Origin: Halichondria panicea
Taxonomy: Eukaryota; Porifera; Demospongiae; Suberitida; Halichondriidae
DNA length: 64,000 nucleotides
Assembly: GCF_963675165.1 (NCBI RefSeq)
Contig: NC_087384.1
Location: 5,449,182-5,513,181, forward strand
Direction of reading: 5' to 3'
In this document: piece after piece, positions 12,901-24,363 of the stretch
How the letters are laid out: each line of letters begins with the position of its first letter
How positions within the stretch are numbered: position 1 is the stretch's first letter
Translations under genes and position numbers: made by a program
Notes under the pieces: model-generated
The model's database searches: none
Told to the model about the DNA's origin: nothing
The model's input: only the letters and a program-made list of their open reading frames with translations

Positions 12901-13069
12901 CAACCTAACCACTCGTAAACTAGTTCCTGACACTAAAGAAAACAAAACTGGAATATTTTCCCGGCTGACAGGATTTCTGACGAGAGGTACTAAAAAAGAG
13001 CAAGAGGATTCAATAGAGAGCAAAGAAGAGACTGACACAAACGTTGAACAATCTATAGAGAATCAATAG
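6966..13069 (+). CDS. PIGT: GPI transamidase subunit PIG-T
   Basis: Twelve exons: 6966-7158, 7478-7652, 7924-8051, 8294-8397, 8546-8632, 8864-8951, 9063-9236, 9295-9348, 10550-10729, 10886-11060, 11389-11460, 12775-13069. Phases close to a 574-residue protein, almost exactly the size of human PIG-T. A signal peptide (residues 1-24) is followed by family landmarks [73 protein letters not shown], and TPDFSMPYN just before the single C-terminal membrane helix (about 503-523). The tail is Lys/Glu-rich. PIG-T is a lumenal-domain ER subunit that stabilises the GPI transamidase, which attaches GPI anchors to proteins. Intron 8 holds two repeats and intron 11 a transposon carrying a RecQ-like fragment; neither disrupts coding. 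Only 182 bases separate its stop from the next start. Confidence 0.96.
7284..7436. repeat. TIR element, TACCGTAAAA..CTCGATTTAAAGCG
   Basis: It lies in PIGT intron 1. The left end (ACCGTAAAACCTCGATTTAA) is mirrored at the right end (TTAAATCGAGTTTTTACGGT). An internal second copy of the ATTTAAAGCGAC motif is present. A diverged relative lies at 9661-9760. Confidence 0.8.
9661..9760. repeat. Diverged copy of the 7.28-kb TIR element
   Basis: The left end TACCGTGAAACCTCGATTTA and right end TTTAAATCGAGTTTTTACG match the element at 7284-7436, with a shortened middle. It lies in PIGT intron 8. Confidence 0.75.
9849..10095 (+). repeat. Dispersed repeat, copy 1
   Basis: This segment of PIGT intron 8 closely matches 37712-37993 (same orientation) and matches 46905-47185 in reverse orientation, with a fragment at about 40565-40632. 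Shared blocks include TAACTCGAGAACGAAGCATT and AGAAGCCTATAGAAAC. No long open frame is seen; the class is not recognised. Confidence 0.75.
11812..12100 (+). pseudogene. RecQ-type helicase N-terminal fragment
   Basis: The frame from 11812 reads [14 protein letters not shown], then the Walker A motif PTGYGKS, then SICF. After a single-base shift near 11980 the second frame continues [11 protein letters not shown] and [13 protein letters not shown], which is motif Ia of RecQ-like helicases. A short deletion before Walker A removes the usual DVFVWL-type strand. The remainder of the helicase (DEAH box onward) is absent, so it cannot be functional. It lies wholly within the TIR element at 11613-12699, so it was probably carried there by the element. 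Confidence 0.7.
12545..12645. repeat. Fragment of the 38.1-kb foldback element
   Basis: The blocks ATAAGATAAAATACTG and CAATGAGATAAAATACGGTA occur here in the same order as in the left arm at 38114-38253. Only one arm is present. Confidence 0.7.
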
Positions 13070-13251
13070 CATTTTTAATTAAGAAGTATCAATTACCATA
13101 AGAATGTGCATATACATGTACCACGGTTACATGTATTCCTGCTTGTGCTTTGCTCACACTATATAAATGAGCTGTTCCTCATAAAATTATCGTGTGAAAA
13201 CTGTGCTGTTACAATTTTGCTTAATTGTTGAAAGTTGAAAAGGCTATAATT

Positions 13252-16200
13252 ATGGTAAGTTCAGAATATACATTTTGTATATAGCTCTATTGATTGTAAA
13301 AGTCATGTATAGCTACATGTAGCTATAATTATATGTAAATAGTTATAGATCTATGGATAGTAATAGATACATGCATGATAGTTGAAGATCTATGAATCAT
13401 ATGGCATGCACTCTGCATGTGTGCAGTTCTATACAGTGAGTGATCATATGAGTGTATGCAAGCAATAAATTATACTCGTATACATTTTTAGTACGGACAT
13501 TTGCTCCTTGGTCTGGCTGGGTATGTCAAGCTCAAGCATGGGACAGAAAACTGGACCAAGAGTTGGTAAGTTATAATCGCAGCATGTGCATGTGTTAAGA
13601 TAATTGTTAATCGAGTATACAAAAGTACGATTCAAATGAGGCAATATAATTATATAGGCTTTGCATTTAAGCAAACTTTCTTGTGACAATTCTTCCGACG
13701 TTTGTAGCTGATGGAAGTGATTTGAGATAGGGGGTACCTATTACGAGACACTGTAGCAATTCATTAACTAACTCTTTAACTCAGTTGAAAATAGATCTAT
13801 GTCTATATATACAACAACAGTTGCTCCTGCATGCCATGACAGATTCCATGCATGCACCAGTTAATTAACAATTAAAATGTTTTATCCAATAAATGTACAT
13901 ACATTGTGGTATCTCTCTCAACAGTCAACACTAGCATATACGACTCCATGCAAATCTCAAATTTCTTATGGGGGAAAGCTGTTTTGAGCTATAATTGCAT
14001 TATTATAATAATATTATTATGTCTGGGTAAGCATGCATGTCCAATGGTAAGGGGAGTTAGGTTACACAACTATTATAGCGCTATACTAAAGGCTGAAAGT
14101 ATTGAGGTATACCGTTTTGAGAAATTTCTGTCACCATACAAAGAACATGAATGAAACTCAGCTAAACAAAAGCATTTATTAAGGTATATAGAGGATATTA
14201 TATAAATATACATTGAAGTTACTTCTTTTGAAAGATGGAATATATAGTTTCAAGTGTTTTGTATAGCTCCATGGGTTGTTTTCCTCAACTATATAATTAT
14301 AGTGGAGAAGTGTATGATTGAGATTGAGATGTTCACTTCAGCTAGTGAGAAACCCTCCAGTAATCTAATTAATCAGTTACGTGTAAACGTGTTAAGGACG
14401 GAGGAGTGCCTATAGTGACTGATTAGCTAAGTAGTGGAGGAGTGCTCATGAGTATTTCCTGCATGTTTTTGTAATTGGTGTCAGTTGTTAGTTTTATAAG
14501 TTAATTGTTGATTACAGTAGACTCTCGCTATTCCGGCTCTCTGAAGTACGGCCACCTCGATATACCGGCCATTTAGCTTGGCACGGAATGCTAGCTATAT
14601 GTTTACTGCACAAAACTCACCCTGAAGTATGGCCACTCGCTATTCCGTTTACCGGCCATGTGCTGGCTGTCCCAAACAAGGTTTTCAATGTAATTATATT
14701 ACGGCCGGATATGACGTTTTGGGTGTGGTTTAGCAAATAAATTGGATTACACTTAAATAGAGAACAGAATGATTCATTATCCTACATTATCCTCGAGACA
14801 AAAACTGCAAAAGTAGTCATTAGATTCGAGGTAAGGTCGTTTTTAAGCTGCGGCTATTTCCTGAGCTGCAGCCACCTCGCTATTCCGGCCAAGCTGCATG
14901 GTCCCAAGGGTGACCGGATTAACGAGAGTCTACTGTATAATATGGTCCGGAAAACTAGAACTATGTTATCATACCTACGTACTGTATACTGCATGGCCTT
15001 GTAGTATATAGTGTTCCCCTGGCCAATCCTAGCAATTTTTCACATTGCAAATGTTTTTGTGGGTCTTGTATAGAGAGATTTTACACTGTAGCCATATTAT
15101 AGATCTATGAAAAAATGATTAATCTGCTTCTTTTTTCTAACAGCAACTGTGCTGGGCTAGAAAACAACATTTTCTTGGCCTACGAGGTGTATGACGATCA
15201 GATATTCTATCAAATAGTTGATGCTGTGTGTGCAACACTAGGTAAGGGTATAGCTATCTCTGCCAGGCTCTTAAGAGTTCAAGCTCATTCCTCTGTTCAT
15301 ATTTTCCAACAAAACGTATAATGTCCCCAAACTGATATGTATACGTTACTGTATACATGCATGTATAGCTATTACTGTTATAAGGGTATAATTCCGTGAC
15401 AATTAAGCGATCACAAATTTTTGATACCCCCCCTCCACTACAGAAGCCTTTCAGCATTAGAAACCAAAATGGGTTGTGGACATTTAACTTGTTGTAAGGT
15501 ATATATGCATGCATATTTCAAAAGGGGGCGTCCAAATTTTGTGATCATCACTTGACATGGAACTACCCACATGCAACCTGCACTGTCGTGCTATAGATTC
15601 GTTCATGTATTATCATTTCATTCTGCTGTACACAGGAATGGATTGTGACACTCTTCTGTTCAACTTTGGTTACTACACATTTTCAGTCTACTGGCGAAAC
15701 TCTACTCACGACACCCTTCTCTACTGCCTGGGGGACAGTGTACAAGAGCTGATACAAAATTTAAACGCCCTTCATCACCACCTTTCTTCAAGGTATGACA
15801 AGATGATTGCTCCGGCCTTCACTTGCAACACTGTGCCTGAGGGTCTGCTTGTGCACTATCACAGCGCCAGACCAGGACTAGGAGAGTATGTTAGAGGTAT
15901 CATCACTGGATTGGCTAATCACATGTATCGGCTGAATGTCAACGTGGAGATGCTGGAACATGAGACTGTTTCAGCAAGGGCAACAAAGCACTACTATAAA
16001 TTTCGGATCACACTGAATGGGGTTAAAGATGAGATTACATTGTCAAGTATGTTACATCTGTATGTAATCCTCTTTCCTAACCCTCCATGCACACAGTAGC
16101 GTGACGTTACATACGTTAGACGTCATGGCCACTTATGTAGATGGCCATGCATTGTGCCTATACCTTATATATACTATACAGTAGACTCTCGCTATAATCT

Positions 16201-19200
16201 GGCTCTCTACGTGAGGTACAGTCACCTCGATATACCAGCTGTATCGTTAGGCACGAATTGCTAGCTTGATATATGCTGGTCAGTTATGGCTGCCCCAAAC
16301 TAGGTTTTTAATGTACGTTAATTATAACCGGATATGACGTTTTGGATGTGGTTGGCATTTGTTAAATATAGAGAGCAAAATGAATTCATTATTCTCCAGA
16401 CAGAACCGCTGTTAGATTCGAGGTAGGGCCGCTATTTAGCTGCTGCTATTTTCTGAAATGCAGCACTCGCTATTTCGGCCAATCTGCATGCACTGTCCCA
16501 AGGGTGACCGGAATAAGGATTGATGAGAGTCTACTGTCAGTGTAGTGCAAGCATGCAGTGCATGCATGCAATATAGTACATATCTTTTCAGCCCGTATAC
16601 TATACATTGCAGCTCTCCACTCTCAGCTAGGGCATGCTGATATATGCAAAGTGAGAATTGCCAAAAAGTATGGAAAAATGCAAGCGTGTAGGAGAACCAT
16701 ATATAAATGGTCAATCAGTCAGATGACGCATTTAACTACATCAGCATAATTATTATACATTGATATGCACGGTCCACATAAATCATAAACATTGTGTACT
16801 TTAAAAAGCACATTGGTACAGTGGATAATCGAATAGATAAACCACACCTTGATCCACCTGATAAACAGCAGTGCTACATGGTTGTCTGCGCATGCTCATA
16901 AGATAAGCGGGCCTGTCTCCATAGTAACAGCTGCACCGCGCATGATCATTTAAGGGACATGCCCATTTCTAAAAAGAAAATTGCCAAGCCAGATAATCGA
17001 GATTCCAGATAATGGAGGGCCAGATAATCGAGGTTCTACTGTATATGCATGACTTAATTGGCTTGATCGACGGTGCATGACGTGGTGTGAGCAGAAGAGG
17101 TCTGACAGGCGTGGTGCATGCAGCTTAAGCAATTATAGCCACTGATTACACTCAGCAATAACATACGACGTGGGTGGGCGTGGGCGGATAATTATTGCTC
17201 GATCAAAGACTAATTGCTATAGAGCTGCACCACGCCTGTCGTACCTCTTCTGCATGGGTTTGAGTATAATTTACATGCATGACTGTGAATAATTTTGCGA
17301 CATGTTGACATAAAAATTATGGCTCTCTTCCCACTCGATTGTTTCTACAGTTTTTGGTGCTTTCCCTAGCAATGTTCATGTTTAAAATATTTTTGTGGTC
17401 TGTAGATCTGCGTTAATGCTTTGCTGTATATGTGGTTTGAATGCATGTATATATATGCATGTAAGCACAAAACAGATCCTTTTCTTTAGGAAAAATATTC
17501 GTTGGGGTTTATCCATATTTAGCTCTTATTTGTTAACGTGTTGCTTGCAGAGCTCCATGGAATCAAAAACAAGAAAGTGGGAGTGATAAGGGATATAAAA
17601 AAAGTTAAAGCAAACTTCCACATTATCAAGTCGAAGTCTGAATTCGAAACTGAGCCCAAAATAAATCCCATAACATCCACTGATGTTGACTGGCCTGTTA
17701 CACCTGAGATATTTGAGTCCATTGCTCCATACCATTTGATCTTTAATTCGGACCTTAAGATACTAAGAATGAGTGTTCCATTTTCAAGGATAATTGAGTG
17801 CCAGCACATCACTGACCATCCTAAGATTGGAGACCTATTCGATATTGAGATTCCTCAAGTGGAGTTGACACATGGTAACATATTGAATGAGTCGAATGCT
17901 TTGTTTATCCTCTCGGTGAAACACAGTACTAGCTATGGTGTCGTATCAAAACGAACTCTTCGTCCGAGTTTCCGGGGGCAAATGTGTCCATTTTCGTCAT
18001 CTCTAGATTCACCGATTCTTTTTCTTGCTTCTCCTGCTGTGAACAGCTTTGAGCAGCTTGAACAGATGGGTCTGAGTATAGCAGACATTGGAAAGAGCAG
18101 CTCCTTGCACGTCCTCCTAGAAAGCAACAATGATTACACCCCACAGATGGATTTATCCAGGCAGCTAGAAAAGGCCAAAAATCAACTGGAAATGGAAAAA
18201 GCTGCAGTAGAGAAAGCCAGAAGACACACTGATCTGATACTACATAGAATGCTCCCAGTGAAAGTAGCCAGTGTCTTAAAACAAAACGGATATGTGGCTC
18301 CAATGGAGTTTTCACAAGTGTCAATTCTCTTCACAGCAATCGCAGACTTTCAAAAGATTTGCAAAGAGACCAGTTCTCATCAAGTGGTCACAATGCTTAA
18401 CGATCTGTTTACACGATTTGATAATCTGTTGGAAACTTATCAAGTCTACAAGGTATGGCTGTATGTATAGCTATATAGTACTAGGTGAGTGACTATAATA
18501 TTGTTCACTGTACACATAGTATACATGCATGCAGACTTAGCTGAGTCAGTACATACAACTTTGTGTATACCATTTTTTGTTCCGTGCATCATGATAATTA
18601 TACACAGTCATGCATGTACATAAACACAATTACAAGGGTTTGCATATAATTATACTTGTGATGCAACAATAATTATTAAAGTTTACAGTGATTGTCACTC
18701 AGTCTACCATAATAATAGCTTGACATTAGTATAAAATCATACCTCTCAATGTACTTATCCTTTTCTAATTGACTATATACATGCATGCAGGTTGAAACAG
18801 TGGCAGACTCGTACATGATGGCAGCTGGTTTCCCTGACACTGCCAAAAAGCATGCTCACGCTGTCACTAAAATGGCGTTTGAGATGAGAAGAGAAGTGAA
18901 AGAGATGAATAGCACATACTCTTACAACATTGAGGTATCATTTACCAGTTATAATAGTACCGTATTACTAGAATATTTTGCTGGGAATGAGCTAAATTAG
19001 CAGAAAATTTGACCTTTTTTTGACCTTTAACTATTGCGTTCTGGAAAGGATCATATATATTTACTAGTATTGTTGCATTTTGAGTGGGCAGATCAAAGGA
19101 AACACTGTGCCAATATCTGCCATATGGCACAGGTCAAGCCTTGAACTGTGCCACTATCTAGATACTGGCATAGTATGGCTGATGTTACCTAAAGCCCACC

Positions 19201-20402
19201 CTCCACCCAGTAACCTGAAACGGTCCCTTTTATAGTATAACACTGTTAAACAGATTCAGTGGTAGGCAGAAAACGTTTTTCATGCGTCTGGTGCATTCCA
19301 CAGCCACCACAAGTAGTTGAAACTAGTTGTCCTATAAAAGGAGTGATGTGTACACGGAAAGGAATGCACAAGGAATGCAACAAATCAGTTGTTACACAGC
19401 TCACTCGTGCGCACATGGGATATATTGGCTCAGTAGTGCCTTTGCCCTCGAGGCCTGCGGCCCTCGGGCCTAAGTCACTACTGAGCCAATATATCCCATG
19501 TGGCACTCGTGCATGTGTCACGACTATAACATAATTTAGGTTTTGCGGATTTAATTAATTGTTGCGAATTGATCAAAGTTCGCAAATGTTTGATGCTCGC
19601 AAAACATTCTAGAAATACGACGTACGGTAGTGTCAATGAAATGAATAATTATATAAACCTCAAGTGCAATAAAAAAGAGCCTTTAACGTGACTATTAATT
19701 TTCACATTAGCCCTTACTATTTTTTGGGCCATAATTATAGCTATAATAGTAGCTAATACATTTAGCTCATTGTGACAAGCTCTTTGTAATCTACATGCAC
19801 AAACACACGTATACGCACATACAGAGACACACACGCACGTGACACATGTATATACCACGCTGTTCAGTACTATTTCGTTGTCCCTATAATTATTTCCTGA
19901 TAGATTTTGATAGGCGTCCACTCGGGTCCTGTGGTAACCGGTGTTATCGGCACAAAACAACCACGCTACTGTCTGTTTGGAGATACTGTGAACACTGCTA
20001 GTAGAATGAACTCCACTGGAGAGCCTGATCGGATTCACATCAGCCAAGAAACGTTCAAGTGAGTGTGCATAATTATAAGACAAAACAGTCTTTTTTGCTC
20101 ACTATCTATTTGGGAACAAAGTTTCACTGGAAAATTTTTATTTTAATATTTGGGCATAATTATTATTATAGCGGACAATAATTATGAAAGTTGATATTGC
20201 GATTTCCCCACTCAATTATAGGCACATCTGTGATGATTCTTCCTACCACTTTATCAGTCGAGGGAAGATCTTTGTAAAAGGCCTTGGGTTACGAGCTACC
20301 TACTTTGTGGAGGAGGACCAAAATATCACTGTGCACACGCATGATAATGACACTTTGGAAGTGACCTCTATAGACAGAGAAGATCATCAATCAGAGCTAT
20401 AG
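13252..20402 (+). CDS. Soluble guanylate cyclase, beta-type subunit
   Basis: Eight exons: 13252-13254 (the ATG alone, followed directly by GTAAGT), 13492-13565, 15144-15241, 15636-16046, 17551-18452, 18791-18934, 19904-20058, 20222-20402; 655 residues. The heme-NO-binding domain has the proximal His exactly at residue 105 (NLNALHHHL), P118 (MIAPAF) and the heme-propionate motif YxSxR at 133-137. A linker domain and the signalling helix ([19 protein letters not shown]) lead into a class III cyclase domain. The first metal Asp is replaced by Ala (FTAIADF), as expected for a beta subunit. VETVADSY, the guanine-contacting Cys567 (RYCLFGD), Asn574 and Arg578 are retained. It should therefore act as a heterodimer with an alpha subunit, making cGMP in response to NO. 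Introns carry several transposons. Orthology to beta1 or beta2 cannot be settled by eye. Confidence 0.93.
14515..14935. mobile_element. Pogo/Tigger-like non-autonomous element
   Basis: It begins CAGTAGACTCTCGCTATTCC and ends with the inverse (AACGAGAGTCTACTG), flanked by TA on both sides. The CAGT terminus and TA target are typical of Tc1/mariner-pogo elements. It has 421 bases and no open frame, in intron 2 of the cyclase. Relatives lie at 16179, 21735 and 53628. Confidence 0.85.
16179..16536. mobile_element. Pogo-like non-autonomous element, copy 2
   Basis: It has the same ends (CAGTAGACTCTCGCTAT and GATGAGAGTCTACTG) and interior as the 14.5-kb copy, somewhat shorter. It lies in cyclase intron 4. 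Confidence 0.85.
16819..17041. mobile_element. Pogo/Tigger-like element, second subfamily
   Basis: It starts CAGTGGATAATCGA after TA and ends ATAATCGAGGTTCTACTG before TA. Interior repeats of CAGATAATCGAG are seen. The ends are the classic Tigger style and differ from the 14.5-kb subfamily. Confidence 0.75.
17091..17253. repeat. GC-rich TIR element, GCAGAAGAGGT ends, copy 1
   Basis: Long inverted ends (GACAGGCGTGGTGCA at left, TGCACCACGCCTGTC at right) surround the central block ACATACGACGTGGG. Copies lie at 55639-55780 and 29100-29248. Confidence 0.8.
19259..19402 (+). pseudogene. Possible transposase Cys-rich C-terminal fragment
   Basis: A short frame reads KRFSCVWC, then a spacer, then SCPIKGVMC and KEC. 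The Cys spacing loosely recalls the zinc-binding tail of piggyBac transposases. The match is weak and the rest of any transposase is missing. Confidence 0.25.
19403..19512. mobile_element. Foldback transposon with near-perfect arms
   Basis: The left arm (CATGGGATATATTGGCTCAG onward to 19438) is mirrored by the right arm from 19476 (CACTACTGAGCCAATATATC). The centre is very GC-rich (GAGGCCTGCGGCCCTCGGGC). It is intronic in the cyclase. A truncated near-identical copy at 1503-1602 shows recent mobility. Confidence 0.8.
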
Positions 20403-20884
20403 CTAGAGCATAATGTTATCTCCTGAACAACTCTGAATTCTTGTTGTTGTGAATGCTTATTTTTGTTGTTTATGAAGGATAATAATAATAGCATCGAGTC
20501 CATCGACCCATATAGCTATAATATATATAGGGCAGAGCTCAAACTAATTATTGCATGTAACGTGTTCCTTCTGTCCACAGGACCTTGCAGTTAATGTAGT
20601 TTTCAAAAAGAGCATTGCAATGTTAAAATACCTTTTTTCTAAATCTTGGATTCCTAAATGCAGATCGATGAAAGAAATTCTGTGGTTTGAAAGGGGCGTC
20701 TGTTAGACTTAGAGTTGTTTCCACCACAGTGTGAATAATAATTATAATTGACTCCCACAATGGCCATGCACACTGCACCTCCAGGAGGTCCTCACTCAGG
20801 AGGAGGTTGCAACTCGGGTGATGAGTTAACTGTTACTGTAACTTGCACATGTACTACATGTATATAGCTGCCCATGCATGCACA

Positions 20885-21400
20885 GGGGCGTATAGTCAGG
20901 ATTTGAGAGAGGGAGATGCTGGATGAATTGATTGGCCGAATTACCAACTGGCGGTGCAAAATGCGCCCAAACGGGGCACTCCCCCAGAAAATGTTTGTTA
21001 TTACATGCTCTGAGATTGATTCTAACGCAATCTGGCTAAAGAAATGAGGGTACTGCTGCTTTGAGGGTACTGGTGGTTCTTCATCTGAAGATGTCCTATA
21101 AAATGCATTGTTTTGAGTTGTGACAATTAAATCATACAGCTGCTAACCAGGTTCTGCTTGTGAATTAGCAGGACAGGGTGGCAAGCCACTTGCTGTTGCA
21201 GTTGCAGTCTGCTGAACAGTCTGCAACTCTGTGGGGGGACCTTGGTCTGCTCAGCCCACGTGGCTTTGCGCATGTGCACTGGATGCACTGACTGGAATGA
21301 ATATTTGGAGGTGGAGTTTTGAGTTCTTGTGGAGCAGAGTCTGAGGCCAGAGGGGGGTGCTGGAGCACCCTCTGCACCCATCTGGCTACGCCACTGATGC
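20885..21400. mobile_element. TIR element, CAGKGGCGTA ends (hAT-like)
   Basis: The left end CAGGGGCGTATAGTCAGG faces the right end CTGGCTACGCCACTG. ATGCATGC sequence borders both sides, compatible with an 8-base duplication but also with simple sequence. A further end-like fragment is at about 61720-61745. Confidence 0.5.
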
Positions 21401-21734
21401 ATGCGAAATATAACATAGAACCAGAGGAGGCCCCGACAGAGTATATACCTCGATTAGACTGAAATTGAGTTAATTAGCATCACTGTTGAATTTTGCACGC
21501 GACCAAGCCTAATCAGGCCTAATCGAGGTACTCGTGTCGTACCTTCTCTAGTATAGAACTGGATTGTCATAGAAAACGGTTGTCAGATCGACCGCGCACG
21601 AGTTGGACCCCTCCGCAGGGAAAAAATGCTATACCACTGACCACAGTATATAGCGGTATATATACCTCTCAAAATGATGCACGACATGTCGTAATGAACT
21701 CTGGCCATAGCTTTCTGGGGTGGTGGTGAAATCC

Positions 21735-21930
21735 AATTTTATCTGCCTAACCACACCCAAAACTTCATATCCAGCCGTAATAAAACATTAAAATACCTAG
21801 TTTGGGGCAGCCAGTACTGTATGGCCAGTATACAGAATAGTGAGTGGCTGCATTTCAGGGCAAGTTTTGTGAAGTAAACATCTATCGAGGCGGCCATACT
21901 TCAGAGAACCGGAATAGCGAGAGTCTACTG
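21735..21930. mobile_element. Pogo-like element, truncated reverse copy
   Basis: It ends ATAGCGAGAGTCTACTG followed by TA and matches the left part of the 14.5-kb element in reverse orientation (CAAAACTTCATATCCAGCCG). The other end is missing. Confidence 0.75.
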
Positions 21931-22109
21931 TATTCAATCGGACAGGCGAGCAACTATAGTTGTTTGCCTGTCCGGCAAAAATTCGACCAAAATAGGATGT
22001 ATGAGAAGTACAAAATTCTTCCCTTACACACTTGTTTTCTGCCCTGAAGGCTTGGGCAGGTACACGGACACTCTAAATAATCAAAGCGGTAATGGACCGT
22101 AACTAAGGA

Positions 22110-22160
22110 AACTGGAAGGTTAAAATGGGTTATTTGTACCCATTTAACCTTCCAGTTTAA
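22110..22160. repeat. Hairpin
   Basis: AACTGGAAGGTTAAAATGGGT is mirrored by ACCCATTTAACCTTCCAGTT around a short loop, one mismatch in the arms. Confidence 0.7.
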
Positions 22161-22641
22161 TTAAGGGTGCGTGCATGTACACACTAACAAAGTTGCTTCC
22201 ATGCACAGGTGCCCAACATCTGTTCACAAAGGCTATGGTTTCTTGGAAACACACCAGCTACCTTAGAAGTGACACTATGCACCACGCACTTACAGCACAT
22301 TCCAAAACCACAACACACGTCAGTAAACGAGGCATCGTTGAACGGATGTTTAAGAACAAAACACTATCTAAGGTTTCAGGGGTAGTGACAGATTGGCATG
22401 CTTCCAACATTAACATTACAAACTTCCTATAGGGTTAATTAAGATGATTTCAAACCTAAAATCACATGCACTGTACAACCCTGTACCGTGCATACGTATT
22501 ATATGGTACATACTTCTAAGACACAACCAATGGTATATAAGTTGCATGTTCAGGAGTTGCAATCAGAACAAGCTAGATCTAGCTGAATTCATCTCATCTC
22601 TAGAAACCATCCCGACACTGCAATAACAAGCGAGTATAGCA

Positions 22642-23724
22642 ATGAATCTGTTGTGCCTAGCACTCGTGGCTACTTCTTTCCTGACTGAGTGTGCTTCTCT
22701 CGACTTTTCGCAACCAGTAAGTGCTGCAGACTACCAGTCAATTATCAAACAAGGGTTTGCTACCAACTATTTCAAGACATGCCTTCCTACAGCCGACAAG
22801 TACCAGACCAAGAACATCCAAGACATCTACGATAAAGGGTTTCGTAATGTGAGGCTCCGCTGCCGACCAAAATTGTACGAAGATCAGTATGATACGGCCG
22901 AGTTTAATTTCTTTTTAACAAAATTAGCAGAAGTAGTTGATGAGTGTATTGAACATGGTGTTGCTCCAATCATCTCGTGGGAGCATCATTATGCCGAGGC
23001 CAGAGCTAATGAAACAGATCGCCATAATTATATCGACTGGTGGACAAGAGTAGCTGAGAAGTTGCAGGACAGAAACTACCATGCACCTTTCTTTCAACCT
23101 CTTTACGGAGTTGGGTATTGATTTTTGCAAAGGGAATTGTAAAGGAAGTTTACGGAGAAACAAAACAAAGTACGATGATTGGACATCTGAAGTAATTAAA
23201 GCGATTCGTGAAAGAGGTGGTAAAAATGCTGACCGGATAATTATTTTGCAGAAAAAACTTCACTGGGTCTTGAATACATTCGTCAAAATGCGGCTCCCTA
23301 TATGGATTCTTACATGATGGTCGAGTGGCACGAGTATGCTGCTGGTCCTACTGCTATACCAGACAGACCACGGTACTGGAGTGGAAATGGATCAGATGCA
23401 CAGAAAAGGCTATTGGTAGAAGGTGTCGAACGAGCAAGCAATTTTACGGTTGCGACAGGTATACCTACTTACTTTGGAGCATGGATGCCAAGAGACAATA
23501 AAGATGGAAGCGTGCCAGAGCCTGATGTCATCAACTTTGATCGATTTTTTGTAGATTTGTTGAAGTCTGCACAAATCCCATGGTCCCTGAACATGATTGA
23601 TAACTACTACGTCACAAAGGGGAGCAAATGGCAAACTAAAATACAGACTTTGCCACATGGGGTGGATGGGGCACCACTCAACATGTCTCGTGTTCTAGAC
23701 AATATTCTAGACGTGATGAACTAG
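22642..23724 (+). pseudogene. Secreted GH5-like hydrolase, broken copy 1
   Basis: An intronless frame opens with a signal peptide (MNLLCLALVATSFLTECAS) and continues through FRNVRLRCRP, ISWEHHYAEA, FNLFTELG, DSYMMVEWHEYAAGP, FGAWMPRDN and ends at a stop at 23722-23724. The order and spacing resemble glycoside hydrolase family 5, with FTELG in place of the acid-base NEP segment; I cannot see the usual nucleophile Glu in FGAWM, so activity is doubtful even before decay. Two lesions break the frame: a 4-base insertion (CATG, 23080-23083) just before the FTELG segment and a deletion of about 7 bases near 23250, judged against copy 2. Intronless structure amid intron-rich neighbours could mean retroposition or transfer from bacteria. 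Confidence 0.7.
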
Positions 23725-24363
23725 TCTTCTATGAAAACAATTATGCGCTGCATGTGCATGGACAATCAGTTTTTTGTATAGATAGCTTATAATTATTACT
23801 TTTTTTGTGCAGCCTAAAATGTTGGTTATAAAATTATGGTTATTATAGTGTCCCAAATCCCCAGGGCTTGCTGCAAACGAAAATAAGGCATTAATTTCTT
23901 TTTAAGAATTAAGAAGGCCTGTGACGTATAAATAAACATTATTATAATCATCACTTTTTGTGTGTGTATAATAGACTAGTTCATTGACAAGTGAAAGTGA
24001 ATGTGAAATCATAATAATTATAGTGATTATAGTGTAGTAACACTCTTTTATTAGCTTACCATTACCTCTCAGTCTTGTCTGTGGCCCAAACTCTTGTAGA
24101 ACATCAGCAAACATGCAGCAGCAAACATGGGCAGCGAAAGCGTTCCGGCTTTGGCCATTGCAAATTTGTATCAATTTAAGTTGTGCGGTGGCGATTCCAC
24201 TAGCCTCGATTCCCGGCGCCTTGTTCAAGCGGCCGGGAATCGAGGCTACGATTCCACTAGCTCAGCCTCTTAATTATGGCTTCCTGTCCTATGGCCAATG
24301 TGCATTGCTGTAGCTCAGGAGAGTTCAGAAATCATTCGATACTGCAATAACAAGCGAGCAGCA
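23725..24363. other. Spacer between the two hydrolase copies
   Basis: No gene is visible. The last 30 bases before copy 2 (GATACTGCAATAACAAGCGAG) repeat the leader of copy 1, so the duplication unit includes upstream sequence. A 48-base TIR element lies at 24201-24248. Confidence 0.55.
24201..24248. mobile_element. 48-base TIR element with 9-base duplication
   Basis: The ends TAGCCTCGATTCCCGG and CCGGGAATCGAGGCTA are perfect inverses. Exact 9-base duplications CGATTCCAC flank it at 24192-24200 and 24249-24257. It is the same terminal family as 11613, 48889 and 62189. Confidence 0.9.

Larger units (their letters stand above)
20403..22641. other. Repeat-rich intergenic region
   Basis: Between the cyclase stop and the first hydrolase relic I see three repeats (listed separately) and a 258-base open frame at 22175-22432 that matches nothing I know and lacks supporting signals. 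No conserved gene was recognised. Confidence 0.5.

Noticed and set aside
17929-18324. 131-residue minus-strand frame
   Set aside because: It is the antisense of the large cyclase exon and has no motifs of its own.
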